Shown here: one piece after another, positions 53,393 through 63,163 of the stretch
Position numbering within the stretch: position 1 is the stretch's first letter
Layout: the number at the start of each line of letters is the position of its first letter
Source of the DNA: Dyadobacter sp. CY326
Lineage (GTDB): Bacteria; Bacteroidota; Bacteroidia; Cytophagales; Spirosomataceae
Length of the DNA: 64,000 nucleotides
Direction: 5' to 3'
Assembly: GCF_021390515.1 (NCBI RefSeq)
Contig: NZ_JAJUXI010000002.1
Coordinates: forward strand, 744,001 to 808,000
Translations under genes and position numbers: made by a program
Notes under the pieces: model-generated
What the model saw: the letters and a program-made list of their open reading frames with translations, nothing else
Databases searched by the model: none
What the model was told of the DNA's origin: nothing

Positions 53393-53776
53393 ATGAAAAT
53401 TGTAATAATTGAAGATGAGAAGGACTTGGGGGTGTTGATGCGCAATTTTCTAGTGAAACAATTAAATATTAAATCACCCGATGCATCCGTTAAAGTTGCT
53501 GCTTCACTTTTGGAAGGATTGGAGTGCATTAACAGCATGAAACCTGATTGGGTGTTCATTGACAACAACTTGCCCGATGGCAAAGGGATTAATGAAATCA
53601 ATCGCATTAAAAATACAAACCCGGAAATAGGTGCACGTATCGTCATGATGAGCGCGATGACAAATCTGCGTGAGGAAGCTTTTCGTGAAGGCGCGGATTA
53701 TTTTCTTGATAAGCCTATCAGCTTTGTTGAGGTCAAAAACATACTTACGAACGGCAGCTCGGCGAGAAACCGTTAA
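53393..53776 (+). CDS. Stand-alone receiver-domain response regulator
   Basis: This 127-residue single-domain protein has the receiver fold with the acidic pair E7/D8, phospho-acceptor D57 (VFIDNNLPDG), the Ser/Thr switch in VMMSAM and the Lys of FLDKPIS. There is no output domain. Such proteins relay phosphate or bind partner proteins. No kinase gene is adjacent; the nearest hybrid kinase gene is at 47577. The 270 bases upstream are non-coding and AT-rich, with one weak GG-N10-GC site near 53188-53201. Confidence 0.9.
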   Translation: MKIVIIEDEKDLGVLMRNFLVKQLNIKSPDASVKVAASLLEGLECINSMKPDWVFIDNNLPDGKGINEINRIKNTNPEIGARIVMMSAMTNLREEAFREGADYFLDKPISFVEVKNILTNGSSARNR

Positions 53777-53887
53777 TAACCCGCCAATCTGATAGTAGAA
53801 AACTTTACGTTTATTGGGGATAGAACCAATTTGCTGCGTAGAAAATTTTACTCAAAGCCGTCTTTCAACGTTTTATTGCAATCTAGG

Positions 53888-56164
53888 CTAAAATAGGATC
53901 GGGCACTTTGTTCCGGATCTGCCTCTCGATCCTGGAAGCCGCACTTTCTGAGTCTTATAGCGAACACGCTTCTTCTTACCATCATTGCCCTTGTTTTTGG
54001 CATAAGCAATCAGCTTGAAATCGTACTCCGGGATAAAGTAATCCTCCTTATATTCCGCAACGGGCAGAGGCATATAGTGGCGCCCGGGGAATGACAGCGA
54101 ATCATATTCGTAATCATAAAGGTAAATCGTCACGAATCCATCACGGCTGTATTTAATCCCAATGTCCGAAAAAGGACTGTTCTCATCATTGGAAGCCACC
54201 AGACGCATCATTTCCTTCTGTTTGCCTTTAACCAGAATGTTCATGTTATATTGAAACACACGATGCAGCGAATCGATTTGTAGAGCAACTCCAAGATAAT
54301 ATTTAGCGTCTTTCAACTGCTCGCGACCGGCATACATAACAGCAGTGTTGTTGAGCGCGCTTTTGTCCTGATAGGTTTGGTAACTCAGTTTCGCCTCGTC
54401 GTATTTTTCGAGATAGCGGTAAACATTGCCTTGATTTACATTGTAAAACTTGCGGGAAGGCGCATTATCCATTGCGGTTGCAAAGTCCTTAAAAGCGCCG
54501 TCATAGCGTGCGTTTGCCTCATCCAACTGTCGTCGCTGCGCGTGCCTGTTGCCAATATACGCTTGAATGATGCCATGATTGTTATTCAAAAACGGCAGGT
54601 TTGGCTTCTCTTTCAGCAAACTATCAAAAAGCGCCATTGACTTATCGAGCTGGTCATTTTCCAACAGCACAACACCCCAGCCATTCTGCGCATTGACATT
54701 GGATGGATTGAGTGAAACCGCTTTTTTGAAAACCTGATAACTCTTTTTATACATATCAAAATGCAGCAGCAAACTTCCGTAATTGCTCCACATTAAATCG
54801 TAACCCTGCTCATATACGAGCGCTTTTGAGAGAAACTGACCAGCTTCGGAATAGCGCTTCTGATCGATCATGATGCTGCTCATTCCTGCCAATGCCTCAT
54901 AACGCGTAGGGTCCAGCTTGATCGCCTTTTTGAAATCGTCCTGTGCAGAATTGACTTGTTTGAGATAATATTCGGAGAATGCTTTAGTAACAAAAAGGTC
55001 TGCAAAAAACTTATTATCCTCGTTCAAAGCCATTTCTGCTTTTTTAAAATCCTTTAATGCGAGGTCATATTTTTTCTGGCCATAATAAGAGACTGCGCGG
55101 CCCAGATATGCGGGCAAATACGTTGAATCCTTTTTGATAACCCGGTCAAAAAGCGTGAAAGCAGTTTGATATTCATGTTTCGAGAGGTGCGTATTGCCCA
55201 TTCCGGATTGCAATGCGGGCGTTTCGCGCTTCAATGTGGAAGCGAGCTTGTAATAACGCTGCGCCTCGCTAATCTGCTTCAAACCGTAAAATGAATGCGC
55301 CATTCCCAGATAAGCATCGCCGCGAAATGTGCGGTCGTCGGTTTCCAGATATTTTTCAAAAACCGCTTTCGCTGCCCCAAATTGATTTAATGACAACAAT
55401 GCATTGGCATATCGGATTTGGGCCTTTAAATGGTTGCGAGACACTTTTTCAAAATCTTTTACTGCCTTTTTCTCGCTGCCCATGCGCATCAGCATATCGC
55501 CGCGTTGCAGCCGGTAAGCCATTTCATCTTTCTGCCGGATCGCGGTGGCCATTTCGTCAACGGCCTCGGGAAGTTGTCCGTTGTATTTGTAAACCATTCC
55601 CAGGTTGTAATTCCACTTTCCGTCGGTGTTTTTAGCGCTGTTGCCATTTGCGTAGCTCATTGCCTCACCGTACTTCTTTTCCTTTGCATAGGAAACCAAT
55701 GTATTCAATGTCGCCTGGGTGCCACCGGGAGCCTCTGCAAAATCGGTGCGGGCAGCGGCATATTTGCCGGACAGCATTCCAAAAAGCCCGCGGTTATAAT
55801 GCAAATGCGGATCTTGTGAACTCAGCTCCAACTCTTCCATAATGTGCAACGCCTTTTGATAGTTGCCAAGCAATGCAAGGATCACCGCTTCATTGTTCAT
55901 GCGCTGCACAGAATCGGCAGGTTGGAATGCTTGTTTGTGATAAAGTGCGTAGGCGGCTTGCAGATTTCGGACGCCGCGCTGATATGATTCTTCCCTGAGC
56001 AGGGCAGGATTATTTTCTTCAAAAGAACGGTTAAAAACGGGGAGAAGATCTTTAACTATACGCTGACATTCATTGAAATCTTGTGCCAACGAAATCCTTG
56101 GCGTTAAGATCGTCAACATCAGCAACATACCTAAAAAAACAAGCAGGTAAATCCTTTGTACCAT
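53888..56164 (-). CDS. Exported multi-TPR protein
   Basis: This protein of about 758 residues is exported. The ATG at 56164 gives a normal signal peptide (MVQRIYLLVFLG...ISLAQ); an ATG seven codons upstream (56185) is also possible. From about residue 40 to 630 it is built of tandem tetratricopeptide repeats, for example NYQKALHIMEELELSSQDPHLHYNRG and KDSTYLPAYLGRAVSYYGQKKYDLALKDFKKAE. The last 100 residues are different: a strand-rich, Tyr-rich segment (YLYDYEYDSLSFPGRHYMPLP) and a very basic end (KNKGNDGKKKRVRYKTQKVRLPGSRGR). It probably is a periplasmic scaffold. A TATTTTTG -7-like box lies upstream on the minus strand at 56258-56251. Confidence 0.85.
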   Translation of the reverse strand: MVQRIYLLVFLGMLLMLTILTPRISLAQDFNECQRIVKDLLPVFNRSFEENNPALLREESYQRGVRNLQAAYALYHKQAFQPADSVQRMNNEAVILALLGNYQKALHIMEELELSSQDPHLHYNRGLFGMLSGKYAAARTDFAEAPGGTQATLNTLVSYAKEKKYGEAMSYANGNSAKNTDGKWNYNLGMVYKYNGQLPEAVDEMATAIRQKDEMAYRLQRGDMLMRMGSEKKAVKDFEKVSRNHLKAQIRYANALLSLNQFGAAKAVFEKYLETDDRTFRGDAYLGMAHSFYGLKQISEAQRYYKLASTLKRETPALQSGMGNTHLSKHEYQTAFTLFDRVIKKDSTYLPAYLGRAVSYYGQKKYDLALKDFKKAEMALNEDNKFFADLFVTKAFSEYYLKQVNSAQDDFKKAIKLDPTRYEALAGMSSIMIDQKRYSEAGQFLSKALVYEQGYDLMWSNYGSLLLHFDMYKKSYQVFKKAVSLNPSNVNAQNGWGVVLLENDQLDKSMALFDSLLKEKPNLPFLNNNHGIIQAYIGNRHAQRRQLDEANARYDGAFKDFATAMDNAPSRKFYNVNQGNVYRYLEKYDEAKLSYQTYQDKSALNNTAVMYAGREQLKDAKYYLGVALQIDSLHRVFQYNMNILVKGKQKEMMRLVASNDENSPFSDIGIKYSRDGFVTIYLYDYEYDSLSFPGRHYMPLPVAEYKEDYFIPEYDFKLIAYAKNKGNDGKKKRVRYKTQKVRLPGSRGRSGTKCPILF

Positions 56165-56185
56165 AGTGTGATAATGGTGTCTCAA

Positions 56186-56545
56186 ATACCGAACCTACGA
56201 TGAATGTTTCAGATTTACAATATTTGCTTTATCCGTTTAATAGAATCTCGCAAAAATATAATTTTTTAAATAAATAAGATTATTGAAGTTACAACTACTA
56301 CGACGAAGTAATTGACTGACAAGCGACTAGGAACAAAGCGCACATTGGATTCGCAAGCGTTCAGTTCTGGCAAGTTGTAAGGTCGGAACTACGCGATTAA
56401 GGCATCGAGGCAAGTTGCAGTTAGAGCCTTATAATCCCAAATTTGATATCTTGCAGATTAGTAAAAATTCCCAGCGTCGGTTCCGGAACAGCATTTATTA
56501 CATTGGAAGGCGATTTACGGACCGAGTCTTAACATCTAACTTAAT
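56186..56545. other. Intergenic region between the TPR gene and the alpha-amylase gene
   Basis: These 360 bases separate divergent genes and contain no supported reading frame. The first 100 bases are very AT-rich and carry a TAnnTTTG match (minus strand, 56251-56258). The rest has average composition, and I see no repeat or structured RNA. Confidence 0.5.
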
Positions 56546-58285
56546 ATGCCTGAGGTTAATAAAGATAAATTTGTAATCTATCAGATTTTCACCCGCTTGT
56601 TTGGAAATCAAAACACGACGAACAAGTTTTATGGCTCCATTGCAGAGAATGGCTGTGGAAAATTCAATGATATCACTGAAACGGCGCTCGGCGCGCTGAA
56701 AGATTTCGGCGTTACGCATGTGTGGTTTACGGGCGTCCTCGAACATGCGACATTGACGGATTACAGTCAGTTTGGCATCGAGCCGGACCACCCGCTGATC
56801 GTGAAAGGCATTGCGGGTTCGCCTTATGCGGTGAAAGATTATTATGATGTCGATCCTGACCTCGCCGTGGACGTGCCTAACCGCATGAAAGAATTTGAAC
56901 AGCTCGTTTCACGGACACATGCATTGGGCTTGAAAGCGATCATTGATTTTATTCCCAATCACGTAGCGCGGCAATATCGCTCCGATGCCCGGGCACAGGG
57001 CGTGAAAGATTTTGGCGAGGATGATGATAACACTGTTGCATTCAGCCCTAAAAACAACTTTTATTACATTCCAAATCATGATTTTGTGGTTCCGGAAGGA
57101 CATAAGCCGCCCATTGACATTGCGGCCCCCTATCACGAAAGGCCCGCGAAAGCAACCGGAAATGACGTTTTCCAGGCGCAGCCAAGCCAATATGACTGGT
57201 ATGAAACGATCAAGCTCAATTACGGCATCGATTACCAAAACGGCGGGCTAAGATATTTTGATCCCATCCCATCGACGTGGCAGAAAATGTATGACATTTT
57301 GCGTTTCTGGACCGAAAAAGGTGTGGATGGCTTCCGGTGCGACATGGCTGAAATGGTTCCGGCAGAATTCTGGGCGTGGGTTATTCCTGAAATTAAAAAG
57401 ATAAAAGCGGAGGTTATTTTTATTGCTGAAATCTATAATCCAGCGGAATATCATCATTACATCAACACGGGCAAATTCGATTATTTGTATGACAAAGTCG
57501 GCCTTTACAATTCGCTCCGCAGTCTGATGGAGGGAAGCGGTTCGGTGGAAAATATTACCAAGATTTGGCAGCAGGAATCAGGTGATATTAGCGAAAACAT
57601 GCTTCGCTTTCTTGAAAACCATGATGAACAGCGCATTGCATCACGTTATTTTGCGGGCGATCCGTGGGCGGCCGTGCCAGCCATGACATTGAGTGCAACG
57701 CTCCATTCCGGACCTATAATGATCTATTTCGGCCAGGAATTGGGCGTAAATCCCACATTGCCGGAAGGCTTTCAAGGCGAAGATGGCCGCACGACGATTT
57801 TTGACTATTGGGGCGTAACCGAATTTCAGCAATGGGTTAATGGCGGCAAATTTGACCTGGAAAAATTAACCAATGATCAAAAAGACCTGCGCGCCTTTTA
57901 CGAATCGCTTAACCACTTCGTATTAAACAATGAAGCTGTTTACGCAGGCGGCTTTTACGATCTTCAATATGCTAATGTGGATGGACAGTCGCTTAATTAC
58001 GACAAAAAATTGACTTACAGTTATTTACGTTACACGGATGCGCAGAAACTGCTATTCATCTACAATTTTGACAAAAATAACGGTGTTGAAACCAATGTCA
58101 GAATCCCGCAGGATGCCTGGGCAAATTTTTTGAAGCTGGGCAATACAACGGCATACAAATTGCAGCCGGTTTTCCCGTCGTTTTTACAGCAGATTAGTCT
58201 CAAAACAACCGAAATCACATCAACCGGCGTCCAGGTTGAGCTGCTTCCCAATTCCGTTGCAGTGTATGAAATCGTGGAAAAGTAA
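56546..58285 (+). CDS. GH13 alpha-amylase family enzyme (cytoplasmic)
   Basis: This 579-residue glycoside hydrolase has no signal peptide, so it is expected in the cytoplasm. Conserved GH13 regions are in order: DFIPNH (134-139), GFRCDMAEM with nucleophile D266, FIAEIYN with acid/base E295, and ENHDEQ with D360. A beta-sandwich domain follows (about 470-579). It probably acts on alpha-glucans such as glycogen or imported malto-oligosaccharides. No other starch or glycogen gene is near, and the SusCD systems at 8-19 kb are not linked to it. It starts at the ATG directly before the conserved KFVIYQIFTRLFG. Confidence 0.93.
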   Translation: MPEVNKDKFVIYQIFTRLFGNQNTTNKFYGSIAENGCGKFNDITETALGALKDFGVTHVWFTGVLEHATLTDYSQFGIEPDHPLIVKGIAGSPYAVKDYYDVDPDLAVDVPNRMKEFEQLVSRTHALGLKAIIDFIPNHVARQYRSDARAQGVKDFGEDDDNTVAFSPKNNFYYIPNHDFVVPEGHKPPIDIAAPYHERPAKATGNDVFQAQPSQYDWYETIKLNYGIDYQNGGLRYFDPIPSTWQKMYDILRFWTEKGVDGFRCDMAEMVPAEFWAWVIPEIKKIKAEVIFIAEIYNPAEYHHYINTGKFDYLYDKVGLYNSLRSLMEGSGSVENITKIWQQESGDISENMLRFLENHDEQRIASRYFAGDPWAAVPAMTLSATLHSGPIMIYFGQELGVNPTLPEGFQGEDGRTTIFDYWGVTEFQQWVNGGKFDLEKLTNDQKDLRAFYESLNHFVLNNEAVYAGGFYDLQYANVDGQSLNYDKKLTYSYLRYTDAQKLLFIYNFDKNNGVETNVRIPQDAWANFLKLGNTTAYKLQPVFPSFLQQISLKTTEITSTGVQVELLPNSVAVYEIVEK

Positions 58286-58352
58286 GAATGATAAAATTCA
58301 AATTCCTTTTATAACAAAAGCCCTAAGTCCTGCTATGGAGGGAAAGATTATT

Positions 58353-58360
58353 TAATTTTG
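58353..58360 (+). promoter_or_regulatory. -7 box (TAATTTTG) upstream of the DUF1460 gene
   Basis: This perfect TAnnTTTG element lies 65 bases before the ATG at 58426. No convincing -33 TTG is present at the usual distance. Confidence 0.35.
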
Positions 58361-58425
58361 ATAGTAACAAATGCCTTGATTGGCTTTATTAACGTGATGT
58401 TTACGCATAAAAAGGAATTTTCAGC

Positions 58426-59244
58426 ATGATCAGAGTTATTGTTCTATCCATTTTTGTCCTGGCTTCTAGTGGTTTGTTTGCGCAATCGAGTATCCAGAAA
58501 GTGTTTGCACAAAAAATGGATTTGCCGGACAGCAGGGACATTGGAACGCAGGTGTTGCGCATGGGCGAGTCGTTTCTGGGCACACCTTATGTTGGCGGCA
58601 CGCTGGAAGGCAACCCAATTGAAAAGCTGGTCTGCAAATTTGACGGCCTGGACTGTACCACTTTGGTGGAGAGCGCGGTCGCATTGGCGATAGCAAAAAC
58701 TGAAAATCCGACTTTTGAAGGTTATAAAAACGAACTGACCAAACTGCGTTATCGGGAAGGGAACATTGATGGTTATCCATCCAGATTACATTACATTCTA
58801 GATTGGATGTATGAAAATGAAAAGCGCGGCAGGCTGGAAGACATTACGGCCAAAGTAGGCGGCGTTCCTTTCAAAAAAGAAATCAATTTCATGTCCAACC
58901 ATGCAAATTTATATCCTTCACTAGCTGAAACGGCGGTTTGGGAAAAAGTACGTGAGCAGGAAAATCAGATCAATGCGCGGGAACACAGTTACATTCCCAA
59001 GGCTGGAATTCAGAAGGCTGAGCCTATGCTTCATGATGGCGACATTGTTGCATTCACTTCTTCGGTGGAAGGTTTAGATGTGAACCATATGGGCATTATT
59101 TCAAAGGTCGGCAGCCGCGCTTATTTGATACATGCCTCATTAACAGGCAAAAAGGTGATTATGACCAATGTTCCACTAGCGGAATATGTCGCTTCGGTCC
59201 CAAAGCACACGGGAATGATCGTGGCACGCCTCAATGACATTTGA
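58426..59244 (+). CDS. DUF1460 family N-acetylmuramoyl-L-alanine amidase-like protein
   Basis: This 272-residue protein has a signal peptide ending LFAQ (about residue 20). It belongs to DUF1460, an NlpC/P60-like family of cysteine amidases; a Bacteroides member has been reported to act as an N-acetylmuramoyl-L-alanine amidase. The catalytic Cys is in GLDCTTLVES (C77), and candidate His residues are in DVNHMGI (H221) and LIHASL (H236). The GTPYVGGTLEG block before the Cys is also conserved. It is a single-gene unit and a periplasmic candidate in the peptidoglycan-turnover theme of the window. Confidence 0.88.
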   Translation: MIRVIVLSIFVLASSGLFAQSSIQKVFAQKMDLPDSRDIGTQVLRMGESFLGTPYVGGTLEGNPIEKLVCKFDGLDCTTLVESAVALAIAKTENPTFEGYKNELTKLRYREGNIDGYPSRLHYILDWMYENEKRGRLEDITAKVGGVPFKKEINFMSNHANLYPSLAETAVWEKVREQENQINAREHSYIPKAGIQKAEPMLHDGDIVAFTSSVEGLDVNHMGIISKVGSRAYLIHASLTGKKVIMTNVPLAEYVASVPKHTGMIVARLNDI

Positions 59245-59263
59245 CCACATTAATCGCAAATAA

Positions 59264-59292
59264 AATTGGCCCCCGAAATATCCGGAGGCCAA
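59264..59292 (+). terminator. Hairpin after the DUF1460 gene
   Basis: TTGGCC...CCG pairs with CGG...GGCCAA around a 7-base loop, 20 bases after the stop codon. The following tract is pyrimidine-rich (TCTTCTCTT) rather than a clean T run, so its strength is uncertain. Confidence 0.6.
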
Positions 59293-59533
59293 TCTTCTCT
59301 TACTACTCACCTAACTCAATTTAAAACATTGTCTGCATTGCGGCAGTCATGTCTCAATTCACGTTTGTTTTGCATTTCTTCCACAGCCTTGGCTGTCGAA
59401 CTTACTTTTTATGCTGTAAAAAAAAGCGCGGTAACTTCTTTTCCAGCGTCAATAATTTCGGGATGGATGGATTTAATGCTTCAAATTACAATTCGATGTG
59501 TTAAAGGCACATTAACACCGAATTAAAAGGCAG

Positions 59534-60904
59534 TTAAAACGGCGGGAAGGTTAAAATGAATGTGGTGCCGGAGCCAAATGTCGATTCCACTTCAATGCTG
59601 GCGCCCTGCATGCTGATGATGCGTTTGGTGAGGGCTAGGCCAATTCCATAGCCCGCTTTGCTGATCGTGGTGGCACTTCTATAAAATGTGTCAAAAATAT
59701 AAGGAAGCTCGTCCGACGCAATTCCAATGCCAACATCTTTGAAGTAAATCTTGATCAGATCATTCTGAATTTCGAGATATACATTCACGGTTTTGTCATT
59801 CGAATATTTGCAGGCGTTGTCCATCAGGTTCATAAAGGCCGTTTTGAGCAGACTTTCATCACCATAACGTTTCAACTCCTCCTCATTATCCGGGATTTGA
59901 TCATAATGAATGTGCACTTCATAACCCGGATTTTTCTGCTGGACAGAGGCTTTTGCCTGCCAAAGGACTTCATCAACGCGGATTTTTGAAAAAGTCACTT
60001 TGAATGCATGTTCTTCGGTGCGCGCGAGTTCGAGCAGTCGGCTGACCAGCTCATTCATTTCCTTGGCTTCTGACCAAATTCCCTTTAAAGCAACCTTATA
60101 TTCTTCGCTCGACCGCTCTTTCATCAAGCTTAACTCGGCCTCGCTCATGATCAGCGCAAGAGGCGTTCGCAACTCGTGGGACGCGTGTGAAACGAAGTTC
60201 TTTTGCGCAATGAACGCGATTTCAAGACGACCGAGCATTTGATTGAATGTCTGAGCCAAAAGCGCCAATTCATCCTTTTCACGTCCTACGGTAACTTTTT
60301 CATGCAAATTCCCTGCTGAAATGTTGTTCACCTGATCAATGATGTCGGACACCGGCTTAATGGCATCATTGGCAAATTGCCAACCCGCGACACCAACCAA
60401 GATGAGCGATAAAAGCCAGCCGATCACGAGAATTTCACGCAGTCGTTTGAGCTGATTCAAGCCCGGATAATCATTGGCAACGGCCATCACAACCCACGGC
60501 CTGCGGTGATCCTGCAATATGTGGCGGATGATAATGGCTTCTTTTTTGTTGTGCCTCGTGCGAATCTCGCGGCCCGATCTTGCATCGCCTAGCATGGCCT
60601 TCGACAGCTCGAACATTTCATCACCACTTGTGAAAATTACCGAGTCGGCTCCGTCGTAAATGGTGATTTCTTCATTAAGCAGGACGGTGTTATTGTCTTT
60701 TTCAATCTTGGCAATGTCCGCCTTGCTGATACCCTGGCTTGCTTCCACCAATTGCGCAATGGTCTGACCGCGCTCATTCAAAAATGAATAGAACTGCTTT
60801 TCCCTGTATTGATCGTAAAAAAAATAGATTGCAAGACAAAACAAAGCCATGATGGAACCCACCAGCATCGTAAAAAGCAATGTCAGGCGGGACTTGATAT
60901 TCAT
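59534..60904 (-). CDS. Membrane sensor histidine kinase (HAMP-HisKA-HATPase)
   Basis: This 456-residue kinase has TM1 at about 8-30, a periplasmic domain (about 31-155), TM2 at about 157-178, HAMP (about 178-230), the H box FVSHASHELRTPL with H243, the N box NLMDNACKYS, and G boxes DVGIGI and GYGIGLALT. It is paralogous to the kinase at 40343-41716: the same architecture and nearly identical H-box segment, but a diverged sensor domain. Its start overlaps the response regulator stop by 4 bases. The stimulus is unknown. Confidence 0.95.
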   Translation of the reverse strand: MNIKSRLTLLFTMLVGSIMALFCLAIYFFYDQYREKQFYSFLNERGQTIAQLVEASQGISKADIAKIEKDNNTVLLNEEITIYDGADSVIFTSGDEMFELSKAMLGDARSGREIRTRHNKKEAIIIRHILQDHRRPWVVMAVANDYPGLNQLKRLREILVIGWLLSLILVGVAGWQFANDAIKPVSDIIDQVNNISAGNLHEKVTVGREKDELALLAQTFNQMLGRLEIAFIAQKNFVSHASHELRTPLALIMSEAELSLMKERSSEEYKVALKGIWSEAKEMNELVSRLLELARTEEHAFKVTFSKIRVDEVLWQAKASVQQKNPGYEVHIHYDQIPDNEEELKRYGDESLLKTAFMNLMDNACKYSNDKTVNVYLEIQNDLIKIYFKDVGIGIASDELPYIFDTFYRSATTISKAGYGIGLALTKRIISMQGASIEVESTFGSGTTFILTFPPF

Positions 60905-61578
60905 TCTTCCTTGAAAATGTAACCCATTCCTACAACCGTGTGTATCAGCTTAGTAGCATAATCTTTATCGACTTTTTTTCTTAAAAAATTGATATAAACA
61001 TCGATCACATTGGTTCCTGTGTCAAAACGGATGTCCCAAACTTGTTCGGCAATGTCCACGCGCGAAACGACGCGTCCTTTATTGCGCATGAGATATTCAA
61101 GCAATGCGAATTCCTTCGCGGTGAGATCAATGCGGTTGCCCGCGCGCCGTGCAACTTTTTCGTCGAGATTAAGTTCAAGATCTGCCAGGCTCAGCACTTG
61201 ATTGGACTGTTCGCGGTTTGAGTTCCGCTGCGACAAAACCTTGATGCGTGCGATCAATTCCCTGAATTCAAACGGCTTGACCAGATAATCGTCGCCGCCC
61301 GCTTCGAAGCCATCGAGCTTGTCGTCAATGGTGCCCAATGCGGTCAAAAACAGGATGGGAGTTGTTAAACCGTCATTCCGCAATTGTTTTGCCAAATCGT
61401 AACCATTCAGCAGCGGCAGATTTACATCGAGGATAATGACGTCGAAACGATAATTTGAAGCCATCTTTTTCCCAACCTGCCCGTCATATGCCAATTCTAC
61501 TTCCCATGACTGCTCTTCGAGGCCGCGCTTTAAAAATCCAGCCAGCTTGGGTTCATCTTCGACAATTAAAATCTTCAT
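60901..61578 (-). CDS. OmpR/PhoB-family response regulator
   Basis: This regulator has 225 residues from the ATG at 61578, which begins MKILIVEDEPKLAGFLK; the longer frame adds 12 unrelated residues. The receiver has D51 (ILDVNLPL) and Lys in VKPFEF; the winged-helix domain contains DLTAKEFALLEYLMRNKGRVVSRVDIAEQVW and NVIDVYINFLRKKVD, close to the other OmpR-type regulator in the window. It overlaps the kinase gene by 4 bases. No efflux or transport genes adjoin this pair, so target genes cannot be inferred. Confidence 0.95.
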   Translation of the reverse strand: MKILIVEDEPKLAGFLKRGLEEQSWEVELAYDGQVGKKMASNYRFDVIILDVNLPLLNGYDLAKQLRNDGLTTPILFLTALGTIDDKLDGFEAGGDDYLVKPFEFRELIARIKVLSQRNSNREQSNQVLSLADLELNLDEKVARRAGNRIDLTAKEFALLEYLMRNKGRVVSRVDIAEQVWDIRFDTGTNVIDVYINFLRKKVDKDYATKLIHTVVGMGYIFKEE

Positions 61579-61626
61579 ATGAGGTGACGCATTTTTAGAA
61601 GCCAAATGTTGCATACAATTTCTCTT

Positions 61627-61663
61627 AAAAAAAGGCTGTCCGAAAAAATCGGGCAGCCTTTTT
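61627..61663 (-). terminator. Rho-independent terminator after the DinB gene
   Basis: AAAAAGGCTG and CAGCCTTTTT with inner CCG/CGG pairs form a strong stem flanked by A and T tracts. It is about 130 bases beyond the DinB stop on the minus strand and upstream of the response regulator gene, so it insulates the two-component operon. Confidence 0.8.
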
Positions 61664-61790
61664 GTCTATATCCACACCATTAGAACGATTGTCATTGTGT
61701 ACAGCACCGCTCTATTATAATGCAAAATATAAAAAATTTATTATAAACAGTAAGTGATTAACCTTTTTGGCAAAATAAAATACAAGCTTT

Positions 61791-62348
61791 TCAATAATAG
61801 TCAGTTCCATTCTCTAAATCTGACCGCTCATCGAAAGCGCCGTAGTCGTCTTCTTCCAGGCGCATTCCTTTAAGCGCTTTTTTGATCAGACCGATCTGCC
61901 CTGCATGATATACATCGTGCTGGATAACACCGTGAATCAATGTGTAATAACTGTAATCGCGGCCAGGCACAAATTCTTCCAAAAAGCTGTCGCTTTCAAT
62001 TTTTTCAAGTTCTGAAACGAGCTCTTCCTGCGAAAGGCTCAGCTCCATTTGAATGGCTTCCCATTCAAACTCATCCACCAGAGGAAATTTTTTCCAATCC
62101 TTATCCAGCGTCTTGATATCAAATTCCGCATCGCCCTGGATTTTCCGGACTGCGAAAATGCGCCAGGTGGTCATGTGATAGACAATTTCTGCGATCGAAT
62201 GTGTGTTGGTGCTCAATCTCACCTCAGCCATTTTTGGCGTTACATCACGCAAAGCTTCCACAACCGACGGCCCATACCAAGCTTCTTCGCTCTCATAAGT
62301 GTCGTTTAATACATCTATAATTCTTAAAATTTCCTCTTTTGTTTCCAT
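61791..62348 (-). CDS. DinB family protein
   Basis: This 185-residue protein has the DinB/YfiT four-helix-bundle pattern. The three putative metal-binding His residues appear in AEIVYHMTTWRI (first) and HDVYHAGQIGLIKKAL (second and third). DinB-superfamily members include bacillithiol- or mycothiol-dependent transferases and many of unknown activity. It is a single-gene unit with a promoter region shared with the divergent DUF4136 gene. The acidic C-terminal tail (DERSDLENGTDYY) is unremarkable. Confidence 0.87.
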   Translation of the reverse strand: METKEEILRIIDVLNDTYESEEAWYGPSVVEALRDVTPKMAEVRLSTNTHSIAEIVYHMTTWRIFAVRKIQGDAEFDIKTLDKDWKKFPLVDEFEWEAIQMELSLSQEELVSELEKIESDSFLEEFVPGRDYSYYTLIHGVIQHDVYHAGQIGLIKKALKGMRLEEDDYGAFDERSDLENGTDYY

Positions 62349-62547
62349 GTACTTTTAATGAGTAAGTGCCGATTTAACTTTATTTCTCAGCAAAGTGTTT
62401 CATTGCTGCAACCAAATATCTTTTGGATTAGTCCTGAAATATATCAGAGTCCTTTAAAACTAAAAAATTGGGCCGAGATATAGCCAAAGATAAAATCTTC
62501 AATTTCAAATTTCGTTAAACAATCATATTTAAATACAAGAAAGAATC

Positions 62548-63162
62548 ATGTTAAAAAAAGCTTCATTATTCATACTCGCGGCAGGATTAGGAATGATGTC
62601 CTGCTCGAAAGATCCCATCAGTGACCTGTCCACCGAAGAAACCCTGGTTTATATCACGAATCATGACAAGGCGGCCAATTATACTCAATATAAAACATTC
62701 AGCATTGTCGATTCTGTGCTAGTTGTAGAAAATGGACAAGCCGGCACTGCATTGACAGAACTTGACCGTGACGTGCTGATACGCATTGTTTCCAATATGG
62801 AAAAGCTTGGATACAAATATGTTAGTCCAAAAAGCAAGCCCGACGTGGGGATCAATGCCAGCTGGATCACAAACACTTATCTTAATGTAGTTTCCCAACC
62901 GCTGTCTTCTTATTATGGCGGCTATTGGGGAGGAGGCGGCGGTTATGGTTACGGCTATCCAAGTTATTACCAATATTATCAAACGAGTGAAAGTTACTGG
63001 CTGATTTCCATGCTGGATTTTAAAAACCCAAACACGGTTGACAAAACTTTCAAAGTGGTGTGGGATGCGCAAATTCGAGGCGCAGGCATTGGTGACAGAC
63101 AATATGTTGACCGCATGGTTGATTCCATTTTTGGCCAGTCGGAATATTTAAAAATTAATTAA
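62548..63162 (+). CDS. DUF4136 domain-containing lipoprotein
   Basis: This 204-residue lipoprotein has its lipobox ending MMSC (C19). The DUF4136 pattern is seen in YTQYKTFSIVDSV, the helix ELDRDVLIRIVSNMEKLGYKYVSPKSKPDVGINAS, and the C-terminal KTFKVVWDAQIRGAG. Between them lies a Gly/Tyr/Trp-rich stretch (about residues 118-146) with repeated GGY and YGY units, probably a flexible surface loop. The family sits in the outer membrane and has no proven function. The next gene starts 1 base after its stop, so the two proteins probably work together. Confidence 0.87.
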   Translation: MLKKASLFILAAGLGMMSCSKDPISDLSTEETLVYITNHDKAANYTQYKTFSIVDSVLVVENGQAGTALTELDRDVLIRIVSNMEKLGYKYVSPKSKPDVGINASWITNTYLNVVSQPLSSYYGGYWGGGGGYGYGYPSYYQYYQTSESYWLISMLDFKNPNTVDKTFKVVWDAQIRGAGIGDRQYVDRMVDSIFGQSEYLKIN

Positions 63163-63163
63163 G

